Under the pieces are notes generated by a model. It saw only the letters and a program-made list of their open reading frames with translations, did no database searches and had not been told where the DNA came from. DNA of 46,548 nt, from positions 1 to 46,548 of the forward strand of contig QCHG01000011.1 in NCBI GenBank assembly GCA_003278045.1. The letters are read 5' to 3'. A program made the position numbers and the translations under genes. Below, piece after piece: positions 1 through 9,390 of the stretch (positions are counted from its first letter, which is position 1; the number at the start of each line of letters is the position of its first letter). Source of the DNA: Prochlorococcus sp. AG-402-A04 (GTDB taxonomy: Bacteria; Cyanobacteriota; Cyanobacteriia; PCC-6307; Cyanobiaceae).

Positions 1-258
1 TTAAAGGAAGCAATTAACAGTAACAATGATTCAGAAATAAAAAATGAATTTGGGGATATTTACTTTACCCTTCTGAATCTCTCAAACTTTTTAAAAATAA
101 ATCCTGAATCAGCTCTTCAAAAAACTAATAAAAAATTTTTAGACAGATTTTCAATCATTGAGCATAATGCAGGCGATAATATTAAAAAACAAACTCCTAA
201 AGACTTTCAAAGGCTTTGGCAAATAGCCAAGCGAAAACTTAAAAGAAAAAATTCTTAA
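1..258 (+). CDS. mazG: MazG nucleotide pyrophosphohydrolase, C-terminal part (5' end outside window)
   Basis: Frame 1 is open from the first base to a TAA at 256-258 and encodes 85 residues with no start in view, so this is the 3' end of a longer gene. The peptide carries the pattern typical of the MazG C-terminal repeat: an E-x-GD helix (EFGDIYF), a leucine-rich helix (LLNLSNFLKI) and the NKKFLDRF segment. MazG hydrolyses nucleoside triphosphates to monophosphates and pyrophosphate, and is thought to clean up non-canonical nucleotides or tune alarmone levels. speE follows 6 nt downstream on the same strand, so co-transcription is likely. Family assignment is by recognition of the motif order; the catalytic N-terminal half cannot be checked. 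Confidence 0.85.
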   Translation, partial: LKEAINSNNDSEIKNEFGDIYFTLLNLSNFLKINPESALQKTNKKFLDRFSIIEHNAGDNIKKQTPKDFQRLWQIAKRKLKRKNS

Positions 259-264
259 AAGCAA

Positions 265-1116
265 ATGACTAATATTGCAACATGGATAGATGAATATCAT
301 AAAGGCTCAAGATTCGGTCTAAATGGAGATATTTTAATTAAACAAAAATCACAATATCAAGAAATTATTGTTATTGAAAATGAATACTATGGCAGAGCTT
401 TAATGCTTGATGGTTGTTGGATGACATCAGTAAAAGACGAAAAATATTATCATGAGTGTCTTGTGCATCCAGCATTAAGTAGCATTAACGAAAAATCTAA
501 TGTACTAATTATTGGTGGAGGAGACGGCGGTACAGCAAGAGAATGCGTTAAATATTCTCAGATATCAAAAATTGATCTAGTAGAAATTGATGCGGAAGTA
601 ATCAAAATATGTAAAAAATTTTTAAAAGAAATTGGAGGCGAAGCATGGAATGACAAAAGATTAGAAATACATGTTGATGATGGTGTTAAATGGGTAAAAA
701 AAACAAGGGATAATTTTTACGACGTTATTTTTATAGATTGTTCAGATCCCTCAGAATTGTCAAATTTATTATTTTCAGATTCTTTTTATAAAGAATGTAA
801 AAGAATACTTACACCAAAGGGGATATTAGCAACGCAAAGCGAATCTCCTGAATCCTTCAAAAATGTTCACATAAATATTTTGAAAACCCTAAAAAAAATA
901 TTTAAAGTTTCTGAAACTATGTATTCCTTTGTGCCTATATATCCAAGCGGGATTTGGAGTTGGACATTCGCTTCTTCAGAAGATCTAAATTTATCAAAGC
1001 AAAATTATGATGATGTCCTAAAAATAGAAAAAGGATGTGAAATTTGGAATTTAAATTTTCAAAATGGAGCATTCAAAATGATGCCAAATAAAATTGTAAA
1101 AGAACTAGATTCATAA
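265..1116 (+). CDS. speE: Spermidine synthase
   Basis: The 283-residue product has the usual length and layout of SpeE: an N-terminal beta domain, then a Rossmann methyltransferase-like fold. The nucleotide-binding loop GGGDGGT is at residues 84-90, the acidic VEID that contacts the thioadenosine ribose at about 106-109, and the catalytic IDCSDP segment at 157-162. The enzyme transfers an aminopropyl group from decarboxylated S-adenosylmethionine to putrescine in the cytoplasm. The stop is followed after one base by speB, whose product makes putrescine from agmatine, so the pair forms a two-step polyamine route. The ATG at 265 has no clear Shine-Dalgarno, which is common in this window. Confidence 0.95.
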   Translation: MTNIATWIDEYHKGSRFGLNGDILIKQKSQYQEIIVIENEYYGRALMLDGCWMTSVKDEKYYHECLVHPALSSINEKSNVLIIGGGDGGTARECVKYSQISKIDLVEIDAEVIKICKKFLKEIGGEAWNDKRLEIHVDDGVKWVKKTRDNFYDVIFIDCSDPSELSNLLFSDSFYKECKRILTPKGILATQSESPESFKNVHINILKTLKKIFKVSETMYSFVPIYPSGIWSWTFASSEDLNLSKQNYDDVLKIEKGCEIWNLNFQNGAFKMMPNKIVKELDS

Positions 1117-1117
1117 G

Positions 1118-1999
1118 ATGACAAAAAATTTATTTGATAACGAAAATGCAATTTATATGGGAGCAAAAAGAAGTCCCAAGAATTGCTCAATTGGTATATT
1201 TGGCGTTAATTATGACGGGACATGTTCGTTTAAACCAGGAGCAAGATTTGGTCCAGAAGCAATAAGACAAGTCAGTTCTTGTTTAGAAACATATTGTCCA
1301 AAAATAAAAAAAGACTTAGAGGATGTTATGTATGTTGATTTTGGATCAATACTAATTGATAAAAATGACTCAAAGTCCGTTATTGAATCGGTTAAATCAG
1401 CAACAAATTATTTAATTAGTAAACGCCTTAGTCCAATTATGCTTGGAGGCGAACACTCTATTACAAGAGGTGCTATTGAAGCATTAGTAAAAAAATATCC
1501 AGATTTGATATTGGTTCAACTTGATGCTCATGCAGATTTAAGGGAATCATATATAGGGAATGAACATAGTCATGCTTGTACTATGAAAAGATGCTTAGAA
1601 GTGCTACCTGAAAAAAAAATTTTGCAAGTAGGAATTAGAAGTGGGACTAAAGAAGAATTTCAAATTATGCATAACAACAACCAATTAGTTAACTTTTGTC
1701 CAGGCGGAAATGCACATGAATTAAAACAAGCTCTTCTACCATACGCGAAGTCTCCAATCTATTTAACAATAGATTTAGATTGGTTTGATCCCAGTTTACT
1801 AGCAGGGACGGGCACTCCAGAACCGGGAGGATTTTTTTGGAATGATTTTGAAGAAATAATGAAAACTTTAAAAGACCTTAGAATCGTGGCTTCAGATATT
1901 GTGGAATTATCTCCAGAAATTGATAAAAGCGGAGTAAGTAGCATAGTTGCAGCCAAAGTACTTAGAAGCTTAATTTTGTCATTAGAAAATATGCAATAA
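1118..1999 (+). CDS. speB: Agmatinase (arginase/ureohydrolase family)
   Basis: The 293-residue product shows all binuclear metal-site motifs of the ureohydrolase family: GGEHS with H113, DAHAD with D136, H138 and D140, and the paired aspartates D219 and D221 in TIDLDWFDPS, followed by GTGTPEPGG. Agmatinases hydrolyse agmatine to putrescine and urea. Placement one base after speE supports a polyamine role. Some cyanobacterial members of this family are guanidine hydrolases. The short length and the speE neighbour favour agmatinase here, but substrate cannot be proven from sequence. The H-S-H at residues 150-152 (HSHACTM) lies where the substrate-binding loop is expected. Confidence 0.9.
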   Translation: MTKNLFDNENAIYMGAKRSPKNCSIGIFGVNYDGTCSFKPGARFGPEAIRQVSSCLETYCPKIKKDLEDVMYVDFGSILIDKNDSKSVIESVKSATNYLISKRLSPIMLGGEHSITRGAIEALVKKYPDLILVQLDAHADLRESYIGNEHSHACTMKRCLEVLPEKKILQVGIRSGTKEEFQIMHNNNQLVNFCPGGNAHELKQALLPYAKSPIYLTIDLDWFDPSLLAGTGTPEPGGFFWNDFEEIMKTLKDLRIVASDIVELSPEIDKSGVSSIVAAKVLRSLILSLENMQ

Positions 2000-2049
2000 A
2001 AAATTTCTAAACTACAGTGTAAAAATACTAAATAAAAACTAAATATTTC

Positions 2050-3162
2050 ATGGATTTGCTAAAAAGTCCTCTTTATTCAAAATATGTTGAATCCAATGCA
2101 AAATTAGTAGATTTTGCAGGTTGGGAAATGCCCATATCATTTTCAGGATTAATTAAAGAGCATGAATCAGTTAGATCTTCAGCAGGATTATTTGATATTT
2201 CTCATATGGGTGTGATTTCTATCAAAGGAATCAATCCAAAGGATTATATTCAAAAACTTTTTCCTACTAATTTATACTCCTTTTCTGCAGGACAGGGACT
2301 CTATACAGTAATGCTCAATGATAAAGGAGGTATAATAGATGACTTAATAATTTATGACCTTGGTATACAAGAAAATGACATATCAGAATTATTGTTAATA
2401 GTTAATGCAAGTAGATATGAAGAAGATTTTCAGTGGATAAAAAATAATTTAAATATGTCTGAAATTTCGATAACAAACTTTAAAAAAGACAAAGTACTTT
2501 TAGCACTACAGGGAAAAAACTCATTCAATTTATTTGAAGAATGGATTGAATCTTCGATCTCACATATCCCTAACTTTGGATGCGAATATAAAATTTTTGA
2601 ACATATTTCGCCTAAAGAAAAAATTTTCTTTTCAAAGACTGGCTATACAGGGGAAAATGGCCTAGAAATACTTTTATCTAAAAAAGCAGCAACTAATTTA
2701 TGGGATTTCTCAATTTCCAAAAATGTTGCACCTTGTGGTTTAGGAGCCAGAGATACTCTGAGACTTGAAGCAGGCATGCATCTTTATGGTCAAGACATAA
2801 ATGAAGAAACTTCTCCATATGAAGCAGGGTTAGGCTGGCTAGTACATCTAGAAAATAATCACGAATTCTTTGGAAGAAGATTTCTTGAAGAGCAGTCAAG
2901 AGTAGGTATTCAAAAAAAGTTAGTTGGTCTCTCTATAGAAGGTAAAGCAATAGGAAGAAAAGGTTGCATAGTTTTTAAAGGTGAAGAAAATATTGGAACT
3001 ATCACAAGCGGCAGTTGGTCTCCAACTAAACAACAAGCTATAGCTTTTGCATACATCAATACTTCGCATGCCTTTATAAATAATGAAATTCAAATATCAA
3101 TAAGAGGCAAAAAATTCAAAGGAGTAATAACAAAGAGAGCGTTTTATAAAAAAAATTATTAA
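2050..3162 (+). CDS. gcvT: Glycine cleavage system T protein (aminomethyltransferase)
   Basis: The 370-residue product matches GcvT in length and motif order: FDISHMG at about 48-54, GGIIDD at 93-98, the folate-site region, [10 protein letters not shown] near 198-207 and [13 protein letters not shown] around 240-252. The T protein takes the aminomethyl group from lipoylated H protein and passes it to tetrahydrofolate, releasing ammonia; in a photosynthetic cell it handles photorespiratory glycine and supplies one-carbon units. gcvH and gcvP are not in the window. The 50-nt gap after speB is AT-rich, and I see no tandem aptamer of the glycine-riboswitch type in it. The start ATG at 2050 places the conserved N-terminus ([11 protein letters not shown]) right at the beginning. 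Confidence 0.96.
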   Translation: MDLLKSPLYSKYVESNAKLVDFAGWEMPISFSGLIKEHESVRSSAGLFDISHMGVISIKGINPKDYIQKLFPTNLYSFSAGQGLYTVMLNDKGGIIDDLIIYDLGIQENDISELLLIVNASRYEEDFQWIKNNLNMSEISITNFKKDKVLLALQGKNSFNLFEEWIESSISHIPNFGCEYKIFEHISPKEKIFFSKTGYTGENGLEILLSKKAATNLWDFSISKNVAPCGLGARDTLRLEAGMHLYGQDINEETSPYEAGLGWLVHLENNHEFFGRRFLEEQSRVGIQKKLVGLSIEGKAIGRKGCIVFKGEENIGTITSGSWSPTKQQAIAFAYINTSHAFINNEIQISIRGKKFKGVITKRAFYKKNY

Positions 3163-3217
3163 CTAAATTTACCCTCAAAGAATTATTATAAGTTATTGAT
3201 AAATAAATCATACTTAG

Positions 3218-5014
3218 ATGAGAAACAAAATTTGCAAAGAACTCAATAATACAGATATCGGTAAATTAGTTAATTTATGCGGATGGGTAGATAGAAGAAG
3301 AGATCATGGTGGTGTAATTTTTATTGACTTAAGAGACCATAGTGGATTTCTACAAATAACAATTAACCCCGATGATGGTGCAGATCTATTTAAACAGGCG
3401 GAAACTCTAAGAAATGAAACAGTAATAATGGTTACCGGAATTATTAACGAAAGGCCAAAAGATTCAATAAATAAAAATTTAAGTACTGGAGAGTTAGAGC
3501 TTAAAGTTAAAGATTTGCAAATTCTCAACCAAATTAAAAAAAACCTACCTTTTCCAGTATCTATACATGATTATGAAAATACAAAAGAGGAACTCAGATT
3601 AAAATATAGATACCTTGATTTAAGAAGAGGCAAATTACTAGAAAATTTAAAAACAAGACATAAAATTATTAAAGTTGCTAGAGAATTTCTTGATAATTTT
3701 GGATTTACAGAAGTAGAAACTCCATTACTTACAAAATCAACTCCAGAAGGCGCTCGCGATTTTCTTGTTCCTGCTCGTCTTTCGAATGGAGAATTTTTTG
3801 CTCTACCTCAATCCCCACAACTATTTAAACAACTTTTAATGGTGGGAGGCTTAGATAAGTATTATCAAATCGCAAAATGTTTCCGTGATGAAGATTTAAG
3901 GGCAGATAGACAGCCAGAGTTTACGCAATTAGATATTGAAATGAGCTTTATTAATGAAGAAGAAATAATCTCTTTTAATGAAAGTCTTATAAAAACAATA
4001 TGGAAAGAAGTATTAAATATTGATTTTGATAATGCTTTTCCAAGAATGTCATGGCAAGCAGCAATGGATAATTACGGCACTGATAGACCAGACACTAGAT
4101 ATCAAATGTTATTAAAAGATTTAGGAGAAGTATTAGGTGATATTGGCTTTAATATTTTCACCAAAGCAATTAAGTCTGGAGGTTTTATAAAATCCATAAC
4201 AGTCAAAGGAGGTAATTTAAGTATTAGCAACGTAAGAATTAAACCCGGAGGTGATATCTTCCAAGTAGCTCAAGATGCAGGAGCTGGTGGATTGGCCTTT
4301 ATAAGAGTCAAAGGAGATGAGCTGGAGACTATTGGGGCAATTAAAAATAATCTAAATAAAGAGCATATAGCTGATATTTTAAGAATCACCGAAGCGCAAG
4401 ATGGAGACTTAATCCTCTTGGGTGCTGGAGATAAACAAATTGTCAACCAGTCATTAGATAGAGTGAGACAATACATCGCAAAAGACTTGAATCTCATAGA
4501 TAAAAGTAAATGGAATTTCTTATGGGTAACTGATTTCCCGATGTTTGAGAGAAATGAAGAGGAAAATAGATATGAAGCTTTACATCATCCTTTTTGTTCT
4601 CCAAAAAATATAAATTCTAAAGATCCTGAAAACTTGCAAAAAGAACTCGAAGATTCTGTAGCAAATGCTTATGACTTAGTTCTTAATGGCTTGGAATTAG
4701 GGGGTGGCTCTTTACGTATTCATGAAGCAAACTTGCAAAGAGAGGTTTTGAAAACGGTAGGACTTACTGCTAAAGAAGTTAATGAAAAATTTGGATTTTT
4801 AATAGAAGCCTTAGAAATGGGTGCTCCTCCTCATGGTGGAATAGCGTTTGGATTAGATCGTATTACCATGCTGATCATAGGCGCAGATTCAATCAGAGAA
4901 ACCATTGCGTTTCCAAAAAATCAACAAGCAAAATGCCTTCTCACAAATGCACCCTCAAATGTCTCTGAATCACAATTAAAAGAATTAGATATTGAAATAA
5001 CAATTGATGAATAA
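3218..5014 (+). CDS. aspS: Aspartyl-tRNA synthetase (bacterial type)
   Basis: The 598-residue product is the long bacterial AspRS: an N-terminal OB-fold anticodon-binding domain (about 1-105, with [15 protein letters not shown]), a class II catalytic core with motif 2 at about 222-244 ([18 protein letters not shown]), an inserted GAD domain (about 290-410), and motif 3 near 540-552 ([11 protein letters not shown]). It attaches aspartate to tRNA. Many cyanobacteria also use a non-discriminating AspRS with GatCAB to make Asn-tRNA; sequence alone does not settle that here. It follows gcvT by 55 nt on the same strand. Confidence 0.96.
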   Translation: MRNKICKELNNTDIGKLVNLCGWVDRRRDHGGVIFIDLRDHSGFLQITINPDDGADLFKQAETLRNETVIMVTGIINERPKDSINKNLSTGELELKVKDLQILNQIKKNLPFPVSIHDYENTKEELRLKYRYLDLRRGKLLENLKTRHKIIKVAREFLDNFGFTEVETPLLTKSTPEGARDFLVPARLSNGEFFALPQSPQLFKQLLMVGGLDKYYQIAKCFRDEDLRADRQPEFTQLDIEMSFINEEEIISFNESLIKTIWKEVLNIDFDNAFPRMSWQAAMDNYGTDRPDTRYQMLLKDLGEVLGDIGFNIFTKAIKSGGFIKSITVKGGNLSISNVRIKPGGDIFQVAQDAGAGGLAFIRVKGDELETIGAIKNNLNKEHIADILRITEAQDGDLILLGAGDKQIVNQSLDRVRQYIAKDLNLIDKSKWNFLWVTDFPMFERNEEENRYEALHHPFCSPKNINSKDPENLQKELEDSVANAYDLVLNGLELGGGSLRIHEANLQREVLKTVGLTAKEVNEKFGFLIEALEMGAPPHGGIAFGLDRITMLIIGADSIRETIAFPKNQQAKCLLTNAPSNVSESQLKELDIEITIDE

Positions 5015-5060
5015 GAATATATATGGATGTTCTAAAAGTTTTTTGTTTAAATAAAATATA

Positions 5061-5090
5061 AGGAGGATGAGCTTAATTAAAAATATTTAA
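5061..5090 (+). promoter_or_regulatory. Shine-Dalgarno and seven-codon ORF overlapping the pyrG start
   Basis: AGGAGG at 5061-5066 is a full Shine-Dalgarno, rare in this genome, but it lies 23 nt upstream of the pyrG ATG, too far for normal use. The next base begins an ATG (5067-5069) opening a tiny frame, MSLIKNI, whose TAA (5088-5090) shares its last A with the pyrG ATG (TAATG). Ribosomes landing here could terminate and restart on pyrG. Spacing from the Shine-Dalgarno to the tiny ATG is zero, which argues against efficient initiation there, so the element may be a ribosome standby or coupling site. Confidence 0.4.
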
Positions 5091-6700
5091 TGTCAAAATT
5101 TGTATTTGTCACTGGAGGAGTAGTTTCTAGCATCGGCAAAGGAATTGTAGCTGCAAGCTTAGGAAGATTATTAAAGTCTAGAGGATATAGTGTTTCAATA
5201 TTAAAACTAGATCCATATCTCAATGTTGATCCAGGCACAATGAGTCCTTTCCAACATGGAGAGGTATTTGTAACCGAAGATGGGGCTGAAACTGATTTAG
5301 ATTTAGGTCACTATGAAAGATTTACTGATACTGCAATGACTAGGCTAAATAGTGTCACCACAGGATCTATCTATCAAGCTGTTATAAATAAAGAAAGAAG
5401 AGGTAGTTATAACGGAGGAACTGTACAAGTAATACCTCACATAACCGGAGAAATTAGAGAAAGGATTCATAGAGTAGCCGCTAACAGCAATGCAGATATT
5501 ATTATTACTGAAATTGGTGGAACAGTTGGTGATATTGAATCTTTACCTTTTTTAGAGGCAATAAGAGAATTCAAAAATGATGTCAATAGGAACGATGTTG
5601 CATACATACACGTAACATTACTTCCTTACATCAAAACCTCTGGCGAAATAAAAACTAAACCAACACAACATTCAGTGAAAGAATTAAGATCAATTGGAAT
5701 TCAGCCAGATTTACTTGTTTGCCGAAGTGATAAATCTATCAATGAAGCTCTTAAAAAAAAGCTTAGTGGTTTTTGCGGTGTCAGTATCAACTCTGTAATT
5801 GAAGCTTTAGACGCAGACAGTATTTATTCTGTACCTCTTTCTCTAAAAAAAGAAGGTTTATGCAAAGAAACCCTGAAGTATTTAGACCTTGAAGATAAAA
5901 AATGTGATTTGAGAAATTGGGAGCAACTAATACACAACTTAAGAAATCCTGGAGATCCAATAAAAGTTGCCCTTGTAGGCAAATATATTGAACTTGGAGA
6001 TGCATATTTATCCGTTGTTGAAGCTTTAAGACATGCATGCATTGAACAAAAGGCTTTGTTAGATTTACATTGGGTAAGTGCTGAAATGATAGAAAAAAAT
6101 TCAGCAGAAACTTACTTAAATAAAGTTGATGCAATTGTCGTACCCGGGGGATTTGGCAATAGAGGAGTCAATGGAAAAATTTCGGCTATAAAATTCGCAA
6201 GAGAAAATAAAATTCCCTTTTTAGGTTTGTGCCTTGGTATGCAATGTGCAGTTATAGAATGGGCCAGAAATGTAGCTAATCTTCCAGATGCATCTAGTTC
6301 AGAACTAGACCCAAACACTCCAAATCCAGTGATACATTTATTACCAGAACAGGAAGATGTAGTTGATTTAGGTGGGACAATGAGACTTGGAGTTTATCCA
6401 TGTAGATTGACAAAAAATACAACTGGAAAAAGCTTATATGATGAGGATGTTATTTATGAGAGACATCGACATAGATACGAATTTAATAATTACTACAAAC
6501 AAATTTTTTTAGATTCTGGATACAAAATTAGTGGTACATCACCAGATGGCAGACTAGTTGAGTTAATTGAGTTAGAAAATCATCCATACTTCTTAGCCTG
6601 TCAATATCATCCTGAGTTTTTATCACGACCTGGCAAACCTCATCCTTTATTTAAAGGATTAATAAAAGCCTCTCAAGATAAGTTAACTCAATCAAATTAA
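5090..6700 (+). CDS. pyrG: CTP synthase
   Basis: The 536-residue product has both CTP synthase domains. The amidoligase domain starts at the N-terminus with [14 protein letters not shown] and continues through the [20 protein letters not shown] region. The C-terminal class I glutamine amidotransferase has its nucleophile in GLCLGMQ (C381) and the His-Glu pair in HPEF (H507, E509). It aminates UTP to CTP using glutamine and ATP. The ATG at 5090 is the only in-frame start before an upstream stop at 5078-5080 and gives the conserved [11 protein letters not shown]-terminus. The strong Shine-Dalgarno is displaced upstream, described as a separate feature. queE follows after 18 nt. Confidence 0.97.
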   Translation: MSKFVFVTGGVVSSIGKGIVAASLGRLLKSRGYSVSILKLDPYLNVDPGTMSPFQHGEVFVTEDGAETDLDLGHYERFTDTAMTRLNSVTTGSIYQAVINKERRGSYNGGTVQVIPHITGEIRERIHRVAANSNADIIITEIGGTVGDIESLPFLEAIREFKNDVNRNDVAYIHVTLLPYIKTSGEIKTKPTQHSVKELRSIGIQPDLLVCRSDKSINEALKKKLSGFCGVSINSVIEALDADSIYSVPLSLKKEGLCKETLKYLDLEDKKCDLRNWEQLIHNLRNPGDPIKVALVGKYIELGDAYLSVVEALRHACIEQKALLDLHWVSAEMIEKNSAETYLNKVDAIVVPGGFGNRGVNGKISAIKFARENKIPFLGLCLGMQCAVIEWARNVANLPDASSSELDPNTPNPVIHLLPEQEDVVDLGGTMRLGVYPCRLTKNTTGKSLYDEDVIYERHRHRYEFNNYYKQIFLDSGYKISGTSPDGRLVELIELENHPYFLACQYHPEFLSRPGKPHPLFKGLIKASQDKLTQSN

Positions 6701-6718
6701 TATTCTTTATTTTTTTGA

Positions 6719-7396
6719 ATGAAAATGACAAATTTTTTACCCTTAGTCGAACAATTTCATTCATTACAAGGTGAAGGTTATCACGCTGGAAAAAGTGCTT
6801 TTTTTGTAAGATTAGCCGGATGTAAAGTTGGATGTTCTTGGTGCGATACCAAGAATTCATGGGACGAGAAAAAACACCCTTCTATATCAATTGAAAAAAT
6901 AATAGATCGTATAAAAATTGCTAGAAAAAAAGGAGCATCTTTTTGCGTTATTACAGGTGGAGAACCTTTACAACATAACTTAGATAATTTTTGCAATGCC
7001 ATAAAAACAATGACGATGGGAGAAGAACAAAACTCAATGAAAATACATATTGAAACAAGTGGAGTTAATTCGATATCAGGAAGCTATGACTGGATTACTT
7101 TATCTCCTAAAAGACACTCACCTCCAAAAAATTATTTTTTAAAAAACTGTAATGAAATCAAAATAATCATAAATGATATAGAAGATATTGAATTTGCTAT
7201 TCAAATAAAAAAAGAAACTTTAAAACAATATCAACTCTCTAAAAGCGAAGATGACTTAAAAAAAGAAGATAAAATTTTTTATTTACAGCCAGCATGGAAC
7301 AATAAGAATGGGTTTTCTCTTGCTATCGATTTCGTAAAAAATAACCCCGATTGGAAATTAAGCCTTCAAACTCACAAATACTTAAAAATTAATTGA
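6719..7396 (+). CDS. queE: 7-carboxy-7-deazaguanine synthase (radical SAM)
   Basis: The 225-residue product starts with the QueE signature FHSLQGEG at 13-20 and has the radical-SAM cluster motif C-x3-C-x2-C at C35, C39 and C42 (CKVGCSWC), followed by VITGGEPL at about 77-84. QueE contracts the ring of carboxytetrahydropterin to 7-carboxy-7-deazaguanine in queuosine biosynthesis. Its partner queC starts 6 nt after its stop, which makes the assignment firm against other small radical-SAM activating enzymes. The start may be ATG 6719 or the second ATG at 6725 (MKM); both leave the family core intact. Confidence 0.92.
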   Translation: MKMTNFLPLVEQFHSLQGEGYHAGKSAFFVRLAGCKVGCSWCDTKNSWDEKKHPSISIEKIIDRIKIARKKGASFCVITGGEPLQHNLDNFCNAIKTMTMGEEQNSMKIHIETSGVNSISGSYDWITLSPKRHSPPKNYFLKNCNEIKIIINDIEDIEFAIQIKKETLKQYQLSKSEDDLKKEDKIFYLQPAWNNKNGFSLAIDFVKNNPDWKLSLQTHKYLKIN

Positions 7397-7402
7397 AATC
7401 AT

Positions 7403-8077
7403 ATGACTCTTAAAAATAAATCGATAGTAGTTTTATTATCTGGAGGTTTAGATTCTTCTACAGTTACTGGTATCGCCAAAAAATCCGAAGCTAAAATTTT
7501 TGGCCTTTCATTTGACTACGGTCAACGTCATAAAAAAGAATTAAATTCTGCATCAATAATTGCAAAACACTTTGATATCGAAGAATTTAAAATTATTAAG
7601 CTTGACTTATCTTTATGGGGAGGCTCTTCTTTAACTGATACTCAAAAAAATATTCCAATAGAAGGAGTACAAACTAATAAAATTCCTAATACTTATGTTC
7701 CTGGAAGAAATACTATATTTATTTCCGTTGCACTAAGTTATGCGGAAGCAATAGATGCTGATTTTATAGGATTAGGAGTTAATGCACTGGATTATTCTGG
7801 TTATCCAGATTGCAGACCTGACTACATTAAAAAATTTCAAGAGTTAGCAGATTTAGCCAATAAAAGAGGAAGAGAAAATAATCCAATAAAACTTTGGACA
7901 CCACTATTAGATTTAAATAAAGAGGAAATTATTCAATTAGCTTTTGATAATAATGTCCCTTTAGATAAAACATGGAGTTGTTATTCGGGTTATTCAAAAC
8001 CATGCGGTAAGTGTGATAGCTGCAGAATTAGAAATGCCGCTTATGAAAAATGGCTTAATAACAATAATAAAAAATGA
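7403..8077 (+). CDS. queC: 7-cyano-7-deazaguanine synthase
   Basis: The 224-residue product has the PP-loop SGGLDSS at 13-19 used for ATP-dependent adenylation, and a C-terminal zinc site formed by four cysteines at 193, 201, 204 and 207 (the CGKCDSC stretch). QueC converts 7-carboxy-7-deazaguanine to preQ0, the queuosine precursor. The gene sits between queE and pabB, and its stop overlaps the pabB start in an ATGA arrangement, so translation is probably coupled. Length is normal for the family. Confidence 0.95.
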   Translation: MTLKNKSIVVLLSGGLDSSTVTGIAKKSEAKIFGLSFDYGQRHKKELNSASIIAKHFDIEEFKIIKLDLSLWGGSSLTDTQKNIPIEGVQTNKIPNTYVPGRNTIFISVALSYAEAIDADFIGLGVNALDYSGYPDCRPDYIKKFQELADLANKRGRENNPIKLWTPLLDLNKEEIIQLAFDNNVPLDKTWSCYSGYSKPCGKCDSCRIRNAAYEKWLNNNNKK

Positions 8078-9390
8078 AAATAAAAAAAATAATTCTAGAA
8101 AAATGGATAGATCCAGCACTGATTACGCATCATCTAACAAAAAAGTTCGGAGATAATGGATTAGCTTGGCTAGACAGTGATGGCAAAGAAAATGGGGAAT
8201 GGTCAATAATAGGAATTAAACCAAAAAAAATAATCCAATCAAGAGATATCAATAACTTAGACAAAACTAATAATCCATTTAACAATTTAAGAAATATTGA
8301 AAAAGGATTTTGGATCGGATGGTTAAGTTATGAAGCTGGAGTTTTCATAGAACCCAAAAACCCATGGCGAAAATCTAACATGGCAACTTTATGGATTGCA
8401 TCATATGATCCAATCATTAAATGTAATCTAATAAAAAAAGAAATAATTATCGAAGGCACAAACTCATCTGAACTGGTGAATTATAAAAAAATAATCAACA
8501 ATATTAAAAATATTGAAGAAGAAAATATTATTAAAACAAATTTGAATTTTGACTTTTCAAAAATCAATTTGGATGAAATGGCTGAAAAATTTCAGAAAAA
8601 TATTCTTAAATTGAAAAAATTAATTTCCTTAGGAGATATATTTCAAGCAAACCTAACAACTAAATGCGAAATTGAATCTTCAAAAAACTATAATCCTCTA
8701 GATATTTATTTGAAAATAAGAAGGAAATTAAGAGCTCCCTTTGGAGGAATAATAATAAATAATGATAATTATAAAGAAGCTGTATTATCTACCTCCCCAG
8801 AAAGATTTATAAAAATAGATAATAAAAATTTTGTAGAATCAAGACCAATCAAAGGAACTAGATCCAGAGATAAAGATTTAAATCAAGACGCACTTAATGC
8901 GATCGATTTAATAACGAACGAAAAAGATAGAGCCGAAAATATTATGATTGTTGACCTAATAAGAAATGATTTAAGTAAAGTTTGCGAAACAGGCAGTATT
9001 ATGGTGCCAGAAATATTAAAGCTTGAAAGTTTCATAAAAGTTCATCATCTAACATCAGTAATCAGAGGCAAATTAAAAAAAGGCAAAAACTGGATTGATT
9101 TACTAAAAGCTTGTTGGCCTGGGGGCTCTATAACTGGAGCACCTAAATTAAGATCATGCCAGAGACTTTTTGAATTAGAAGAATGTGAACGTGGACCATA
9201 CTGTGGCTCATTTTTGAAGCTTGACTGGAATGGAGAGTTTGACAGCAATATACTAATAAGATCATTTTTAATTAAAGACAAAAAAATCAATATATATGCT
9301 GGTTGCGGAATAGTTATTGACTCAAACCCTGAAGAGGAAACTAATGAACTTAAGTGGAAACTTTTACCGTTAATTGATTCACTCAAATGA
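8074..9390 (+). CDS. pabB: Aminodeoxychorismate synthase component I
   Basis: The 438-residue protein belongs to the chorismate-utilising enzymes (anthranilate synthase I/PabB). PIKGT at 258-262 carries lysine K260 where anthranilate synthases usually have alanine; this lysine is the PabB-type nucleophile, so p-aminobenzoate rather than tryptophan synthesis is favoured. GDIFQANLT and GGSITGAPK are further family motifs. It aminates chorismate with ammonia from a PabA/TrpG subunit that is not in the window. It overlaps queC at the start and the pabC-like gene at the end, both as ATGA, indicating one coupled operon. Confidence 0.9.
   Translation: MKIKKIILEKWIDPALITHHLTKKFGDNGLAWLDSDGKENGEWSIIGIKPKKIIQSRDINNLDKTNNPFNNLRNIEKGFWIGWLSYEAGVFIEPKNPWRKSNMATLWIASYDPIIKCNLIKKEIIIEGTNSSELVNYKKIINNIKNIEEENIIKTNLNFDFSKINLDEMAEKFQKNILKLKKLISLGDIFQANLTTKCEIESSKNYNPLDIYLKIRRKLRAPFGGIIINNDNYKEAVLSTSPERFIKIDNKNFVESRPIKGTRSRDKDLNQDALNAIDLITNEKDRAENIMIVDLIRNDLSKVCETGSIMVPEILKLESFIKVHHLTSVIRGKLKKGKNWIDLLKACWPGGSITGAPKLRSCQRLFELEECERGPYCGSFLKLDWNGEFDSNILIRSFLIKDKKINIYAGCGIVIDSNPEEETNELKWKLLPLIDSLK

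Noticed and set aside
2000..2049. Glycine riboswitch upstream of gcvT
   Set aside because: The gap is only 50 nt, A/T-rich, and shows no paired aptamer structure.
5787..6134. 115-codon frame antisense to pyrG
   Set aside because: It lies wholly inside a well-conserved gene, has no recognisable domain and reads as low-complexity shadow translation.
6701..6718. preQ1 riboswitch before queE/queC
   Set aside because: Only 18 nt separate pyrG from queE, too short for the aptamer plus expression platform.
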